64,000 bases of DNA from Minwuiaceae bacterium (GTDB taxonomy: Bacteria > Pseudomonadota > Alphaproteobacteria > Minwuiales > Minwuiaceae), in contig JANQEE010000030.1 in the NCBI GenBank assembly GCA_028278525.1, forward strand, positions 124,001 to 188,000, given 5' to 3'. Of the stretch, positions 36,158 to 44,828 are shown in pieces. The notes below the pieces were generated by a model. That model saw only the letters and a program-made list of their open reading frames with translations. It was not told the origin of the DNA and did no database searches. A program made the position numbers and the translations under genes. Numbering within the stretch: position 1 is the stretch's first letter; every line of letters begins with the position of its first letter.

Positions 36158-37489
36158 ATGACAACGGCCGGACAGGACTTCATCGAGGCGTTGGACGCGC
36201 GGGTCGCCGAGATTGTCGACGCCTGCACCAAGTGCGGCAAATGCGTCGAAGCCTGCCCGATGATCGAACCTGCGGGGATCGAGGCGGGCGATCCTTCGGC
36301 TGTGGCCGGCGGCGTTATCGACCTGCTGGGCGGTGGGCCCGGGACCGAGGCGGCGGAACGCTGGGCCAATGTCTGCACGGGCAGCGGCTATTGCATCCCG
36401 GCCTGCGAGTACGGCATCAACCCGCGCTTCATGGTCAAGATGGCCAAGGTGGCGGCGGAGCGCCGAAACCAGCCCGAGCCCGTGCTGCAAAAGCGCGCGA
36501 CCGAGACGTTCCGGACGATGACGCGGGGCGTGCGGATGCTGTCGCGGCTGCAAATGGAGCCGGAAATCCTGGCCCGGATCAACCCGAAGCCGACCGGCCG
36601 CGCGGCGCCGGAACGGCCGCCGGAGGTGGTGTTCTATACCGGCTGCAACATCCTGAAAACGCCGCATATCGCGCTGCTCTGCCTGGACGTGTTGGACGCC
36701 ATCGACGCGCCCTACGAGGTGCGCGGCGGGACATCGACCTGCTGCGGCGTGTTCCAGTTCAACGCGTCCGACACCGACGCCTCCGGGCGGATGGCGTACA
36801 ACACGATCGAACAACTGGCCAGCGCCGGCACCGCGGAGGTGCTGTCCTGGTGTCCGAGCTGTCAGGTCCAGGTCGGCGAAATCGTGCTGCCGTCCTACCA
36901 GCTCTCGACCGGCGAGACGCCGTTCGAGCTGACGCCCTACCTGGTCTACCTGGAACGGCGGCTGGACGACCTGAAACCGCTGATGGTGCATCCCGTCAAC
37001 AAGCGGGTGGCGCTGAACGAACGCCCCGTGCTGCCCGGCGTGGTGCAGGCGGTGCGCCGCCTGTTGGAGGCGATACCCGGCATCGAATTCGTCGACCTGG
37101 AGGTGCCCAGGGTCGGCACCATGTCCAACATCCTGTCGGTGCTGCCCGACTTCAAACAGGAGCTGCGCGAGAAGGAATTCGCGGCCGCGGCGGAAGCCGG
37201 CGTCGACACCCTGGCGACGATTTTCCATGCCTGTCACCGCGAGATCTGCCACTTCGAGACCGGCCTGTCGTTCGAGATCGTCAACTTCATGGAACTGCTG
37301 GGCGAAAGCATGGGCATCGCCAGCGACGACCTCTACAAACGGCTGAAGATCATGCAGGACGTCGACGCGGTGATCGCCGATTGCAAGGACATGGTGGACC
37401 TGCATCGCCTGGATTTGGACCAGCTGCGCGACTCGCTGCTGCTGGACATGCTGTCCGCTCAACCAGTCGGGATCAGGGCGGCGGAGTAG
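36158..37489 (+). CDS. Heterodisulfide reductase-like Fe-S/CCG-domain protein
   Basis: 443 residues, cytoplasmic. The first cluster site is canonical, C23-C26-C29-C33-P in ACTKCGKCVEACP. The second reads VCTGSGYCIPACEYG, that is C73, Ser76, C79, C83, so one ligand Cys is replaced by Ser. Two CCG-type domains follow: FYTGCNILKTP with TSTCCGVF, then SWCPSCQ and IFHACHREICHFETG. Such proteins pass electrons between a dehydrogenase and quinone or disulfide acceptors (HdrD, GlpC, LutA relatives). The gene stands apart from other redox genes; its partner may be the acyl-CoA dehydrogenase region next door (inference). Confidence 0.82.
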   Translation: MTTAGQDFIEALDARVAEIVDACTKCGKCVEACPMIEPAGIEAGDPSAVAGGVIDLLGGGPGTEAAERWANVCTGSGYCIPACEYGINPRFMVKMAKVAAERRNQPEPVLQKRATETFRTMTRGVRMLSRLQMEPEILARINPKPTGRAAPERPPEVVFYTGCNILKTPHIALLCLDVLDAIDAPYEVRGGTSTCCGVFQFNASDTDASGRMAYNTIEQLASAGTAEVLSWCPSCQVQVGEIVLPSYQLSTGETPFELTPYLVYLERRLDDLKPLMVHPVNKRVALNERPVLPGVVQAVRRLLEAIPGIEFVDLEVPRVGTMSNILSVLPDFKQELREKEFAAAAEAGVDTLATIFHACHREICHFETGLSFEIVNFMELLGESMGIASDDLYKRLKIMQDVDAVIADCKDMVDLHRLDLDQLRDSLLLDMLSAQPVGIRAAE

Positions 37490-37499
37490 CGGCCGGATG

Positions 37500-39326
37500 T
37501 CACGTGTCGTTGGCCGCCGCGCCTGACCGGCCGTGGTAGAGACCGGCGAGGGCGGTGCCGTAACGGTCCGTCAAGCGATGCCGCCGGACTTTAAGGGTCG
37601 CGCTCAATTCCTTGTTTTCTATGGTAAAGGGCTCCTCGGCGATGGTGCAGCGGCGGACCCGTTCGGGCGCCGCCAGGCCGTCGTTGGCGCGTCCCACGGC
37701 AGCCATCATCTGTTTGACGAAGGCCGGGTCGGCAGCGAGATCGGTCAGACTCGGACGCCGGCCGTTTTGCTTGGCCCATTGCCGCACATGGTCCGGCTCC
37801 GGCACCAGCACCGCGACCAGATAGGGCCGGCGGTCGCCATAGACCATGGCCTGGGCGATCTCCGGCTGCCGGGTCAGCGCGGCTTCGGCACGCTGCGGCG
37901 AGACGTTGTCGCCGCCGTCCAACACGATCATGTCGGAGAGGCGGTCGACGATGGTCAGATAGCCGTCGTCGTCGAGCGTGCCGATATCGCCGGTATGCAG
38001 CCAGCCGTCGCGCAGGGCGTTCCGCGTCGCCGCGTCGTTGCCCCAATAGCCCTGCATCACGGTGGGTCCCCGCACCATGACCTCGCGCTCGTCGCCGATG
38101 CGCACCTCGACACCGTCGAACGGCGGACCGAGGGTCCCGGGTTTGACCTTGCGGAACGGGTTGCAGGTCACCACCGGCGAGGCTTCGGTGAGGCCGTAGC
38201 CCTCGCGGATCGGAATGCCCAAGGCGTCGAAGAAAGACCAGACCTCCGTCCCGAGCGGCGCGCCGCCGGAGACGATGAGCTTGAGCCGGCCGCCGAACCG
38301 CGCGCGTATGCGCGCGCGAACCAGCCGGTCGAGGATCCGGTCCAGCGGCCACCCGAGCAGGCCGGCAATCGGGCCGCGGGTTCGGCCGCGGGCGGCGCGG
38401 CCGCGGTCGAGCGCGGTTTGGAACAGCCAGCGCCGAAACCGGTCCGCGCGGGCGACCTGGCCGAGAATCCGCTGCCGTGTCACCTCCAGCAGGCGCGGCA
38501 CTGAAATCATCAAGGTCGGCCGCGCTTCCAGCAGATTGGCGGCCAGGTGCTGCAGGCCCTCGGCGTAGAAGATCTCGGCCCCCATCGCGAGCGGCAGATA
38601 CAGGCCGCAGGTATGTTCGTAGGCGTGCGATAGCGGCAGAAAGGAGAGAAACCGTTCGTCCTGCGGGTCGATCTCCCGCAGCATGCGCGCCGCGCCGCCG
38701 CAGTCGTGCAGGATGCCGCCGTGGCTCTGCATCACGCCTTTCGGCCGCCCGCCCGTGCCGGACGTGTAGATGATGCAGGCGGTCCGGTCCGGGCCGAGGG
38801 CCGCGAGCGCGGCGGCAGGATCGCCGGGCTGGCGTCGGCCTTCTTCCGCCAGCGCCTGCCAGGAGCGGGACCCGCGCCCGGACCCGGATTCCAAAGAGGC
38901 GACGAACGCCAGCGGCGGCGCCTGCGCGGCGGCGGCCAGCAGGCGTTCCGTCAGGCTTGCGGTCGAGACGAGCGCGCCGCGCGGCTGGCAGTCGGCCAGC
39001 AGATGGCGCAGATCGTCGGCGGTGTAGGTGGTGTAGGCCGGCACCGTGATCGCGCCGGCCAGCATGATCGCGAGGTCGGCAATGGTCCAGCGCGGCCGGT
39101 TTTCGGCGAGCAACAGAACCCGGTCGCCGGGCGCGACGCCGAGCGCCGTGAGACCCTGCGCCAGGGCCCGGACCTCGTCCGCCGTTTCGCGCCAGGAAAG
39201 CGGTTCGTACGCGTCGCCACGTTTCGCCCAGAGCAACGGACGGTCGCCGAACCGCTCCGCCTGGTCGAAGAACATCGCCGGCAGGCTGGTCCACTGGGCC
39301 GGATAGATCGGCTGATCGCTTTGCAT
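37500..39326 (-). CDS. AMP-dependent long-chain acyl-CoA synthetase (FadD15/FAA1-like)
   Basis: 608 residues. P-loop of ANL enzymes IIYTSGTGGRPKGVMQSH near residue 190, then FLPLSHAYEHTCGLYLPL, GYGLTEASPVV, and DGWLHTGDIGTLDDDGYLTI. The hinge region reads VDRLSDMIVLDGGDNVSP. The C-terminal catalytic Lys is probably in ENKELSATLKVRR. It activates fatty acids for beta-oxidation or lipid synthesis. The acyl-CoA dehydrogenase gene lies upstream on the same strand, with a long hairpin between. Confidence 0.9.
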   Translation of the reverse strand: MQSDQPIYPAQWTSLPAMFFDQAERFGDRPLLWAKRGDAYEPLSWRETADEVRALAQGLTALGVAPGDRVLLLAENRPRWTIADLAIMLAGAITVPAYTTYTADDLRHLLADCQPRGALVSTASLTERLLAAAAQAPPLAFVASLESGSGRGSRSWQALAEEGRRQPGDPAAALAALGPDRTACIIYTSGTGGRPKGVMQSHGGILHDCGGAARMLREIDPQDERFLSFLPLSHAYEHTCGLYLPLAMGAEIFYAEGLQHLAANLLEARPTLMISVPRLLEVTRQRILGQVARADRFRRWLFQTALDRGRAARGRTRGPIAGLLGWPLDRILDRLVRARIRARFGGRLKLIVSGGAPLGTEVWSFFDALGIPIREGYGLTEASPVVTCNPFRKVKPGTLGPPFDGVEVRIGDEREVMVRGPTVMQGYWGNDAATRNALRDGWLHTGDIGTLDDDGYLTIVDRLSDMIVLDGGDNVSPQRAEAALTRQPEIAQAMVYGDRRPYLVAVLVPEPDHVRQWAKQNGRRPSLTDLAADPAFVKQMMAAVGRANDGLAAPERVRRCTIAEEPFTIENKELSATLKVRRHRLTDRYGTALAGLYHGRSGAAANDT

Positions 39327-39470
39327 CGGCGTCGGTTCGCCCCCGCGCGAGCGCGTCGCGTCGGTTCAAGGGTCAGTCGAACCGACACTGGACCGCAGCG
39401 GGGCCGCCGCGTCGTTGACGCAGATCAAGCTTAGGGCGCGGGCGCTTTTATCGATGGAATCGCCAAGCCG

Positions 39471-39536
39471 GCCCGCTCCCCCGTCCCAACCACTCCGAGG
39501 GTACCCTGTATGGGTGGTTGGGACGGGGGAGCGGGC
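39471..39536. repeat. Dispersed hairpin element, copy 1
   Basis: Perfect 23-bp arms (39471-39493 and 39514-39536) around a 20-base loop that itself contains GGGTACCC. It lies 25 bp past the acyl-CoA dehydrogenase stop and before the acyl-CoA ligase gene. Loop and inner stem are identical to the copy at 47494-47567 except for one base, and both have the same orientation relative to the genes. Confidence 0.85.
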
Positions 39537-39561
39537 TGGCGAGGCCCCGATCAAGAACGAT

Positions 39562-40767
39562 CTACAAGCCGAGGATCAGCTTGGCCATGATGTTGTGCTG
39601 GATCTCGTTCGACCCGGCGAAGATCGAGACCTTGCGCTGGTTGAAGTGGCGCGGCAGGACGCCGCCGGCGTAGTCGGGGCCGATCGGCTCTTCGTTGCTG
39701 CCGGGATGGTTCGGCAGGAACGGCAGGGCGTACATGCCGGTCGCTTCGACCGCCAGTTCGGTAATCTCCTGCTGCAGCTCGCTGCCGCGGCATTTCAGGA
39801 GCGACGATTCCGGGCCCATATTCTGCCCGCTGGCAAGCTGGCTGAGGATGCGAAGCTCGGTGAACTCCATCGCGGTGATGCGGATCTCGGTCTCCGCGAG
39901 CTTGGCCGCGAAGGCGGGGTCGTCGATCACGGCGCCGCCGTCGACGCGCTCCGCCTTGGCGATGTTGCGGACTTTCTTCAGGCCGTTTTTCAGCCGGCCC
40001 GAATAGGCGCCGCCACGCTCGAACTCCAACAGGTATTTGGCGCAGGTCCAGCCCTGGTTCTCCTCGCCGATCAGGTTTTCCTTCGGCACCTTCACGTCCT
40101 CGAAGAACACCTGGTTGACTTCCTGCAGGCCTTCCGGCGGGTCGTCGATGGTGATGATCGGCTCGACCGTAACGCCCGGCGAATTCATGTCGATCAGCAG
40201 GAAGGAGATGCCGTCCTGGCGCTTCTCCATCTTCGCGGTGCGGACCAGGCAGAAGATCATGTCGGCATGCTGCGCCGCCGAGGTCCAGATCTTGCTGCCG
40301 TTGCAGAGGTAATGGTCGCCCTTGTCCTCGGCCTTCATCTGCAGGGAGGCGAGGTCGGATCCGGCGCCCGGCTCCGAGTAGCCCTGGCACCACCAGACGT
40401 TGCTGGCCAGGATGTCCGGCAGGTATTTGGCCTTCTGCTCCGGCGTGCCGAATTTCATGATCACCGGCGCGACCATGCGCGGGCCGAACGGGATCACCCC
40501 CGGCGCGCCGGCGGCCGCCATTTCGGTGTCGTAGATGTATTTCTGGGTCGCGGTCCAGCCGGGGCCGCCATGCTCCTCCGGCCAGTTCGGCGCCAGCCAG
40601 CCACGCTCCGCCAGACGTTTCTGCCAGCGGAGCTGCGGCTCCTTCGGCAGATAGCCGTTACGGGTGAGCGCCATCTGCTCGCGCAGGTCGTCGTCGAAGG
40701 CTTCGTCGATGAAGGCGCGGACCTCGTCGCGGAAGGCGAGATCCTGGGGCGTGAAAGCAAGGTCCAT
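39562..40767 (-). CDS. Acyl-CoA dehydrogenase
   Basis: 401 residues from MDLAFTPQDLAFRDEVRAF; AGAGGAT lies upstream of this ATG and the longer frame is non-homologous. Family motifs: WCQGYSEPGAGSDLASLQ (FAD/substrate site), NGSKIWTSAAQHADMIFCLV, FERGGAYSGRL, and the C-terminal VSIFAGSNEIQHNIMAKLIL with FAD-binding residues. The FadE17/FadE-like form with a long middle and no obvious catalytic Glu at the human position is common in actinobacterial and alphaproteobacterial sterol or branched-acyl degradation, so the substrate may not be a simple fatty acyl-CoA. Confidence 0.92.
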   Translation of the reverse strand: MDLAFTPQDLAFRDEVRAFIDEAFDDDLREQMALTRNGYLPKEPQLRWQKRLAERGWLAPNWPEEHGGPGWTATQKYIYDTEMAAAGAPGVIPFGPRMVAPVIMKFGTPEQKAKYLPDILASNVWWCQGYSEPGAGSDLASLQMKAEDKGDHYLCNGSKIWTSAAQHADMIFCLVRTAKMEKRQDGISFLLIDMNSPGVTVEPIITIDDPPEGLQEVNQVFFEDVKVPKENLIGEENQGWTCAKYLLEFERGGAYSGRLKNGLKKVRNIAKAERVDGGAVIDDPAFAAKLAETEIRITAMEFTELRILSQLASGQNMGPESSLLKCRGSELQQEITELAVEATGMYALPFLPNHPGSNEEPIGPDYAGGVLPRHFNQRKVSIFAGSNEIQHNIMAKLILGL

Positions 40768-40910
40768 CTGATCCTCTTTGTGCCGTGAGCGGGCGGCCTG
40801 CGCGATGCGAAAACGCCGTGGCCACACGCAAAAACTGCGGCGATTGTAACACAACCGCCGCAGCGCGACAGAGGGGCAGCAGAGCCGGCGGCAGGCCGGC
40901 CCCGGGGGAC

Positions 40911-41330
40911 TCAGGCGACGGCGGGAACGTCGCGTGGGATAAAGGATTCGACGGTGCGGATCAGCTTATCCAGCGCCAGCGGCTTCGGCAGGTAGGCGTC
41001 GCAGCCGGCCTTGAGCGCCTTCTGCTCGCTCTCTTCCCGCGCATAGGCGGTGACGGCGATGATCGGCGTCGACCGGAGCCTGGCGTCCTGGCGTACCCAG
41101 CGGGTCACTTCGAGCCCGGCGATGCCCGGCAGGTTGAGATCCATGACGATCACGTCCGGGCGATGCGCGCGGATCATGGCAAGCCCGCCGCCGCCGCTGT
41201 CGCACAGGATCGTCCGGTAGCCGAACACCTGAAGCATGTCGCGCAGCATTTTGCGGCTGAGGCAATTATCGTCGACGATCAGCACCGTCGGTGCGTCGGA
41301 AGCTGGGTGAAGCGAAACGTTGTCGGTCAT
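40911..41330 (-). CDS. Single-domain response regulator (CheY/DivK-like)
   Basis: 139 residues from MTDNVSLHPASD (GAGG 8 nt upstream; a GTG nine bases earlier is an alternative). Receiver residues all present: VLIVDDN (acid pocket), VIVMDLNLPGIAG (phosphorylated Asp), IIAVTAYA (Thr) and AYLPKPLAL (Lys). No output domain. The LPGIAGLEVTRWVRQD and KALKAGCDAYLPKPL stretches resemble DivK-type regulators and hybrid-kinase receivers. No histidine kinase is nearby; the partner is unknown. Confidence 0.93.
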   Translation of the reverse strand: MTDNVSLHPASDAPTVLIVDDNCLSRKMLRDMLQVFGYRTILCDSGGGGLAMIRAHRPDVIVMDLNLPGIAGLEVTRWVRQDARLRSTPIIAVTAYAREESEQKALKAGCDAYLPKPLALDKLIRTVESFIPRDVPAVA

Positions 41331-41460
41331 GGAAACCACCTCGGTTGCAGGCCCGTTCGATTTACCCAGTCTCCACGATCATGGCCCGCAGCGATGTGGT
41401 GTTTCGCACAGGGGTATGACAGTGGGATGTCCGCGCTATGTCGGTTATGTCAAATCGCCG

Positions 41461-41811
41461 CTACTCGACGGCGGTGGGCGGAGCCGGGGCCACGGGGGTG
41501 GGCGCCGGAAACGCATTTCGGCGACGGAAGTCGTCGATCGCCAGTCCGCGCCGCGCGCCATATGTAATGCCTTGGCCGTTGTAATAGGACAATCCGTCGT
41601 AGAAGCGGACGACCCGGCTGGTATCGCCCTTGAATTCGAAGTCCATGCCCTTGTTGCGCAATGCCTGAGCCTTCGGATGATGACCGGCCGCCACGCCCGT
41701 GTCATGACTGTCCGCAAGCGAAGTCTGCGCGATGAAGGGACTGATGGCGAAAACCGTCAGGGCGGTACCGAGAACGGCTCTACGCAGTGGGGATCCAAGT
41801 GAGAGTGTCAT
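41461..41811 (-). CDS. Small secreted protein of unknown function
   Basis: 116 residues from MTLSLGSPLRRAVLG with a signal peptide (cleavage near TSLADSH). The mature part contains HHPKAQALRNKGMDFEFKG, RVVRFYDGLSYYNGQGITYG and a Pro/Ala-rich tail (APTPVAPAPPTAVE). No recognised domain. Monocistronic and divergent from the S9 peptidase gene, with about 280 bp of lower-GC DNA before it that shows no other gene. Confidence 0.6.
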   Translation of the reverse strand: MTLSLGSPLRRAVLGTALTVFAISPFIAQTSLADSHDTGVAAGHHPKAQALRNKGMDFEFKGDTSRVVRFYDGLSYYNGQGITYGARRGLAIDDFRRRNAFPAPTPVAPAPPTAVE

Positions 41812-42094
41812 GATTCGTGGCCTCCGGTTTGTTGGTGCGACGCGCCCGATGCATCGCATTTTTTACTTCATTGATATTGCAGCGGCACAACAACCAGAAC
41901 AGGTCGATGATAGCGCAAGAAGCGTGGCGTTGTCGCCATCGGGTAAATGGCCCGAAGACGAAACCAGCGAACTGCTACAAACCTGTGACAGACGGGCGCG
42001 GCTGGCTGTGACGTTCCTCACATTTTTCGAGCTGGGAAAACCGGCCTGATTTGCGGTTGGCGGGTGCGGCCGAATGGGGCAAGGTTTCGGCATC

Positions 42095-44020
42095 ATGACA
42101 ACGCAAAAAACCGCGCCCTACGGAACCTGGGAATCGCCGATCACAACGGACCTGATCGTCGGTCAAGTCGTCGGCCTCGGCGGCCTGGCCGTCGATGGCG
42201 ACGATATCTACTGGCTGGAATCGCGGCCGTCCGAGGGCGGCCGTTCCGTTCTGGTCCGACGCAACGGAGGGGAGGCGGCGGTCGATCTGACGCCGCAGCC
42301 GTTCAACCTGCGCTCCCGCGTGCACGAATACGGCGGTGGCGCGTTCGCGGTCGACGACGGCACCGTGGTGTTCGTGAATTTCGCCGATCAACGGCTCTAC
42401 CGGATCGAGCGCGGCGGCGCGCCGGCCGCGATGACGCCGGAAGCGGCGCTGCGGTTCGCGGACTTCGTGTTCGACCGGGCGCGCGGCCGGGTGATCTGCA
42501 TCCGCGAGGATCACCGCGCGGATGGCGAGCCGGTCAACAGCCTGGCCGCAGTAGCGCTCGACGGGGACGTCGAAGGCGGAGCGGTTTTGGCCGAGGGCCA
42601 TGATTTCTTCGCGGCGCCGGCGCTCAGCCCCGACGGCACGCGGCTCGCCTGGATCACCTGGGACCATCCCAACATGCCGTGGGACGGGAGCGACCTGTGG
42701 CTGGCCGAGGTTGCAGACGACGGCACGCTGGGCGCGCCGGAACATGTCGCGGGCGGGCCTGCGGAGTCGGTGCAGCAGCCGGAATGGTCGCCGGACGGGG
42801 TGTTGCATTTCGTCTCCGACCGCAGCGGCTGGTGGAACCTGTACCGGTACGATAGTGGCACGGTCGTCCCGCTCTGTTCGAAGTCGGCGGAGTTCGGCCT
42901 GCCGCTTTGGCAATTGGGGGTGAAGACCTACCGCTTTCTGGCGGACGGCAGTATCGGCTGCGTCTTCATCGAAAACGGGCAGTCGTCGCTGGCGGTGCTG
43001 CGGGACGGCAATCTGGCGACGATCGAAACGCCCTTTGCCGGCACCAACGCGCCGCAATCCTACGACGGGCGACTGGCCCTGGCCGTCGGCTACCGGGACG
43101 CGGCCACCAGCCTGGTGCTGTTCGATCCGAAAGACGGCGGTGTCGAGGAACTGAAGCGTGCCGCGTCGTTCGACCTCGGCGCGGGCGACGTGTCGGTCGC
43201 GCAGCAGGTCGAGTTTCCGACCGAAGGGGCCAAGACCTCACACGCATTTTTCTATCCGCCGGCCAATGCGAACCATCGCGCGCCGGACGGCGAGAAGCCG
43301 CCGCTGATCGTGATCAGCCATGGCGGGCCAACGGGCGCGACCAGCGATTCCCTGTCGCTCGGCATCCAGTTCTGGACCAGCCGGGGCTTCGCCGTGGCGG
43401 ACGTGAATTACGGCGGCAGCACCGGCTACGGCCGCGCCTACCGGGCGCGGCTGGACGGGACCTGGGGCATCGTCGACGTGGACGACTGCGTCAACGCGGC
43501 GCGGTATCTGGCGGAACGCGGTCTGGCCGACCCGGACCGGCTGCTGATCCGCGGCGGCAGCGCGGGCGGCTACACGACGCTGTCGGCGCTAACCTTCCGC
43601 AACACCTTCAAGGCCGGAGCGAGCCATTACGGGATCGGCGACCTGGCGGCGCTGGCCCGCGACACGCACAAGTTCGAAAGCCGGTATCTGGACCGCATCA
43701 TCGGCCCCTATCCGGAAGCCGAGGCGGTCTATCGGGAGCGGTCGCCGATCCACTTCACCGACCGGCTGGACTGTCCGGTGATCTTCTTCCAGGGGCTGGA
43801 CGACAAGGTGGTGCCGCCGAATCAGGCGGAGGAAATGGTCGCCGCGCTGAAAGCCAAGGGGCTGCCGGTCGCCTACATCCCGTTCGAAGGCGAGGGGCAC
43901 GGCTTCCGCAAGGCGGAGAACATTAAGAGAGCCCTGGAAGCGGAGCTCTATTTCTATGGCCGCGTGTTCGGCTTCACTCCGGCCGGCGACATCGAACCCG
44001 TTGAAATCAGTAATCTCTGA
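42095..44020 (+). CDS. S9 family prolyl-oligopeptidase-like peptidase
   Basis: 641 residues from MTTQKTAPYGTWESPI; an ATG 21 bases earlier is possible. N-terminal beta-propeller: GLAVDGDDIYWLESRPSEGG, VHEYGGGAFAVDD, LSPDGTRLAWITWDHPNMPW, LHFVSDRSGWWNLY. Catalytic alpha/beta-hydrolase from about residue 400: Ser in RGGSAGGYTTL, Asp in GLDDKVVPPNQAE and His in GEGHGFRKAENI. No signal peptide, so cytoplasmic. It cleaves short peptides, typically after Pro or Ala. The ABC-2 permease frame overlaps its end. Confidence 0.93.
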   Translation: MTTQKTAPYGTWESPITTDLIVGQVVGLGGLAVDGDDIYWLESRPSEGGRSVLVRRNGGEAAVDLTPQPFNLRSRVHEYGGGAFAVDDGTVVFVNFADQRLYRIERGGAPAAMTPEAALRFADFVFDRARGRVICIREDHRADGEPVNSLAAVALDGDVEGGAVLAEGHDFFAAPALSPDGTRLAWITWDHPNMPWDGSDLWLAEVADDGTLGAPEHVAGGPAESVQQPEWSPDGVLHFVSDRSGWWNLYRYDSGTVVPLCSKSAEFGLPLWQLGVKTYRFLADGSIGCVFIENGQSSLAVLRDGNLATIETPFAGTNAPQSYDGRLALAVGYRDAATSLVLFDPKDGGVEELKRAASFDLGAGDVSVAQQVEFPTEGAKTSHAFFYPPANANHRAPDGEKPPLIVISHGGPTGATSDSLSLGIQFWTSRGFAVADVNYGGSTGYGRAYRARLDGTWGIVDVDDCVNAARYLAERGLADPDRLLIRGGSAGGYTTLSALTFRNTFKAGASHYGIGDLAALARDTHKFESRYLDRIIGPYPEAEAVYRERSPIHFTDRLDCPVIFFQGLDDKVVPPNQAEEMVAALKAKGLPVAYIPFEGEGHGFRKAENIKRALEAELYFYGRVFGFTPAGDIEPVEISNL

Positions 44021-44828
44021 AACCGCGCAGGCCCTGGCGCCTGTATCGCCGCGCCGGTTCGGCGCCGTTAACTGGCTGGGCACCTGGACGCTCTATCGCC
44101 GGGGCGTGGCGATGTTCCTGGATTGGGGCGTCGAGTCTCTGGCGGGGCCGGCGGTCGGCAGCCTGCTGTTTCTTGCGGTGTTCTCCCTGGTGCTGGGCGG
44201 GGCCGGGGAGTGGCGGCCGGGGATCACGCTGATCCAATTCATCACCGCCGGCATCGCGATGTACAACTTCGCCCGCAGCGCGTTCGAGACCACGGGGGCG
44301 GCGCTGCTCGAGGACAAGCTGGAGAGGATGATCGTCAACCCGCTGCTCTCGCCGCTGACGCCGTTGGAGACGGTTGCCGCGCTGACGTTGGCAGGCGCGA
44401 CAAGCGGCATCATGAGCGGCGCGGTCACTTTGGCGATCATGGCGGTGTTCGTCGACCTGCCGTTTGCCAATTGGCCGGTCTTGATTGCCTTCGCGCTTGC
44501 CGGATCGGTGCTGTTCGCGTTGGTCGGGCTGCTGGTCGGCCTCTGGGCCGATAAATGGGAGCATTTCAGCGCGATCGATACGCTTGTCATATTGCCGCTC
44601 GGCATGCTGTCGGGCGCGTTTTTCAGCCTCGACCGGGTGCCGGAGACGGTGCAGGCGCTGCTGCAATGGAACCCGCTGTTCCACGCGGTGAACGGTTTCC
44701 GGCTGGGCATGATCGGCGCGGCCGACGGCTCCGCCTGGGTCGCCGCCGCCGTGTTGTGCGGGTTGATCGTCGTGACCGGCGCCGCCGCCTGGCGGCTGTT
44801 CGCGGTCGGCTACAAGATCAAGGCTTAA
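44001..44828 (+). CDS. ABC-2 type transporter permease
   Basis: 275 residues if started at TTG 44001 (20-bp overlap with the peptidase gene); ATG 43956 is the alternative, and neither has a clear ribosome site. Six hydrophobic segments follow FGAVNWLGTWTLYRRGVAMF. The ABC-2 signature is FSLDRVPETVQALLQWNPLF and HAVNGFRLGMIG. Such permeases export drugs or polysaccharide with a separate ATPase, but no matching ATPase is in the window. Its TAA overlaps the livM stop on the other strand (shared TTAA). Confidence 0.85.
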   Translation: MKSVISETAQALAPVSPRRFGAVNWLGTWTLYRRGVAMFLDWGVESLAGPAVGSLLFLAVFSLVLGGAGEWRPGITLIQFITAGIAMYNFARSAFETTGAALLEDKLERMIVNPLLSPLTPLETVAALTLAGATSGIMSGAVTLAIMAVFVDLPFANWPVLIAFALAGSVLFALVGLLVGLWADKWEHFSAIDTLVILPLGMLSGAFFSLDRVPETVQALLQWNPLFHAVNGFRLGMIGAADGSAWVAAAVLCGLIVVTGAAAWRLFAVGYKIKA

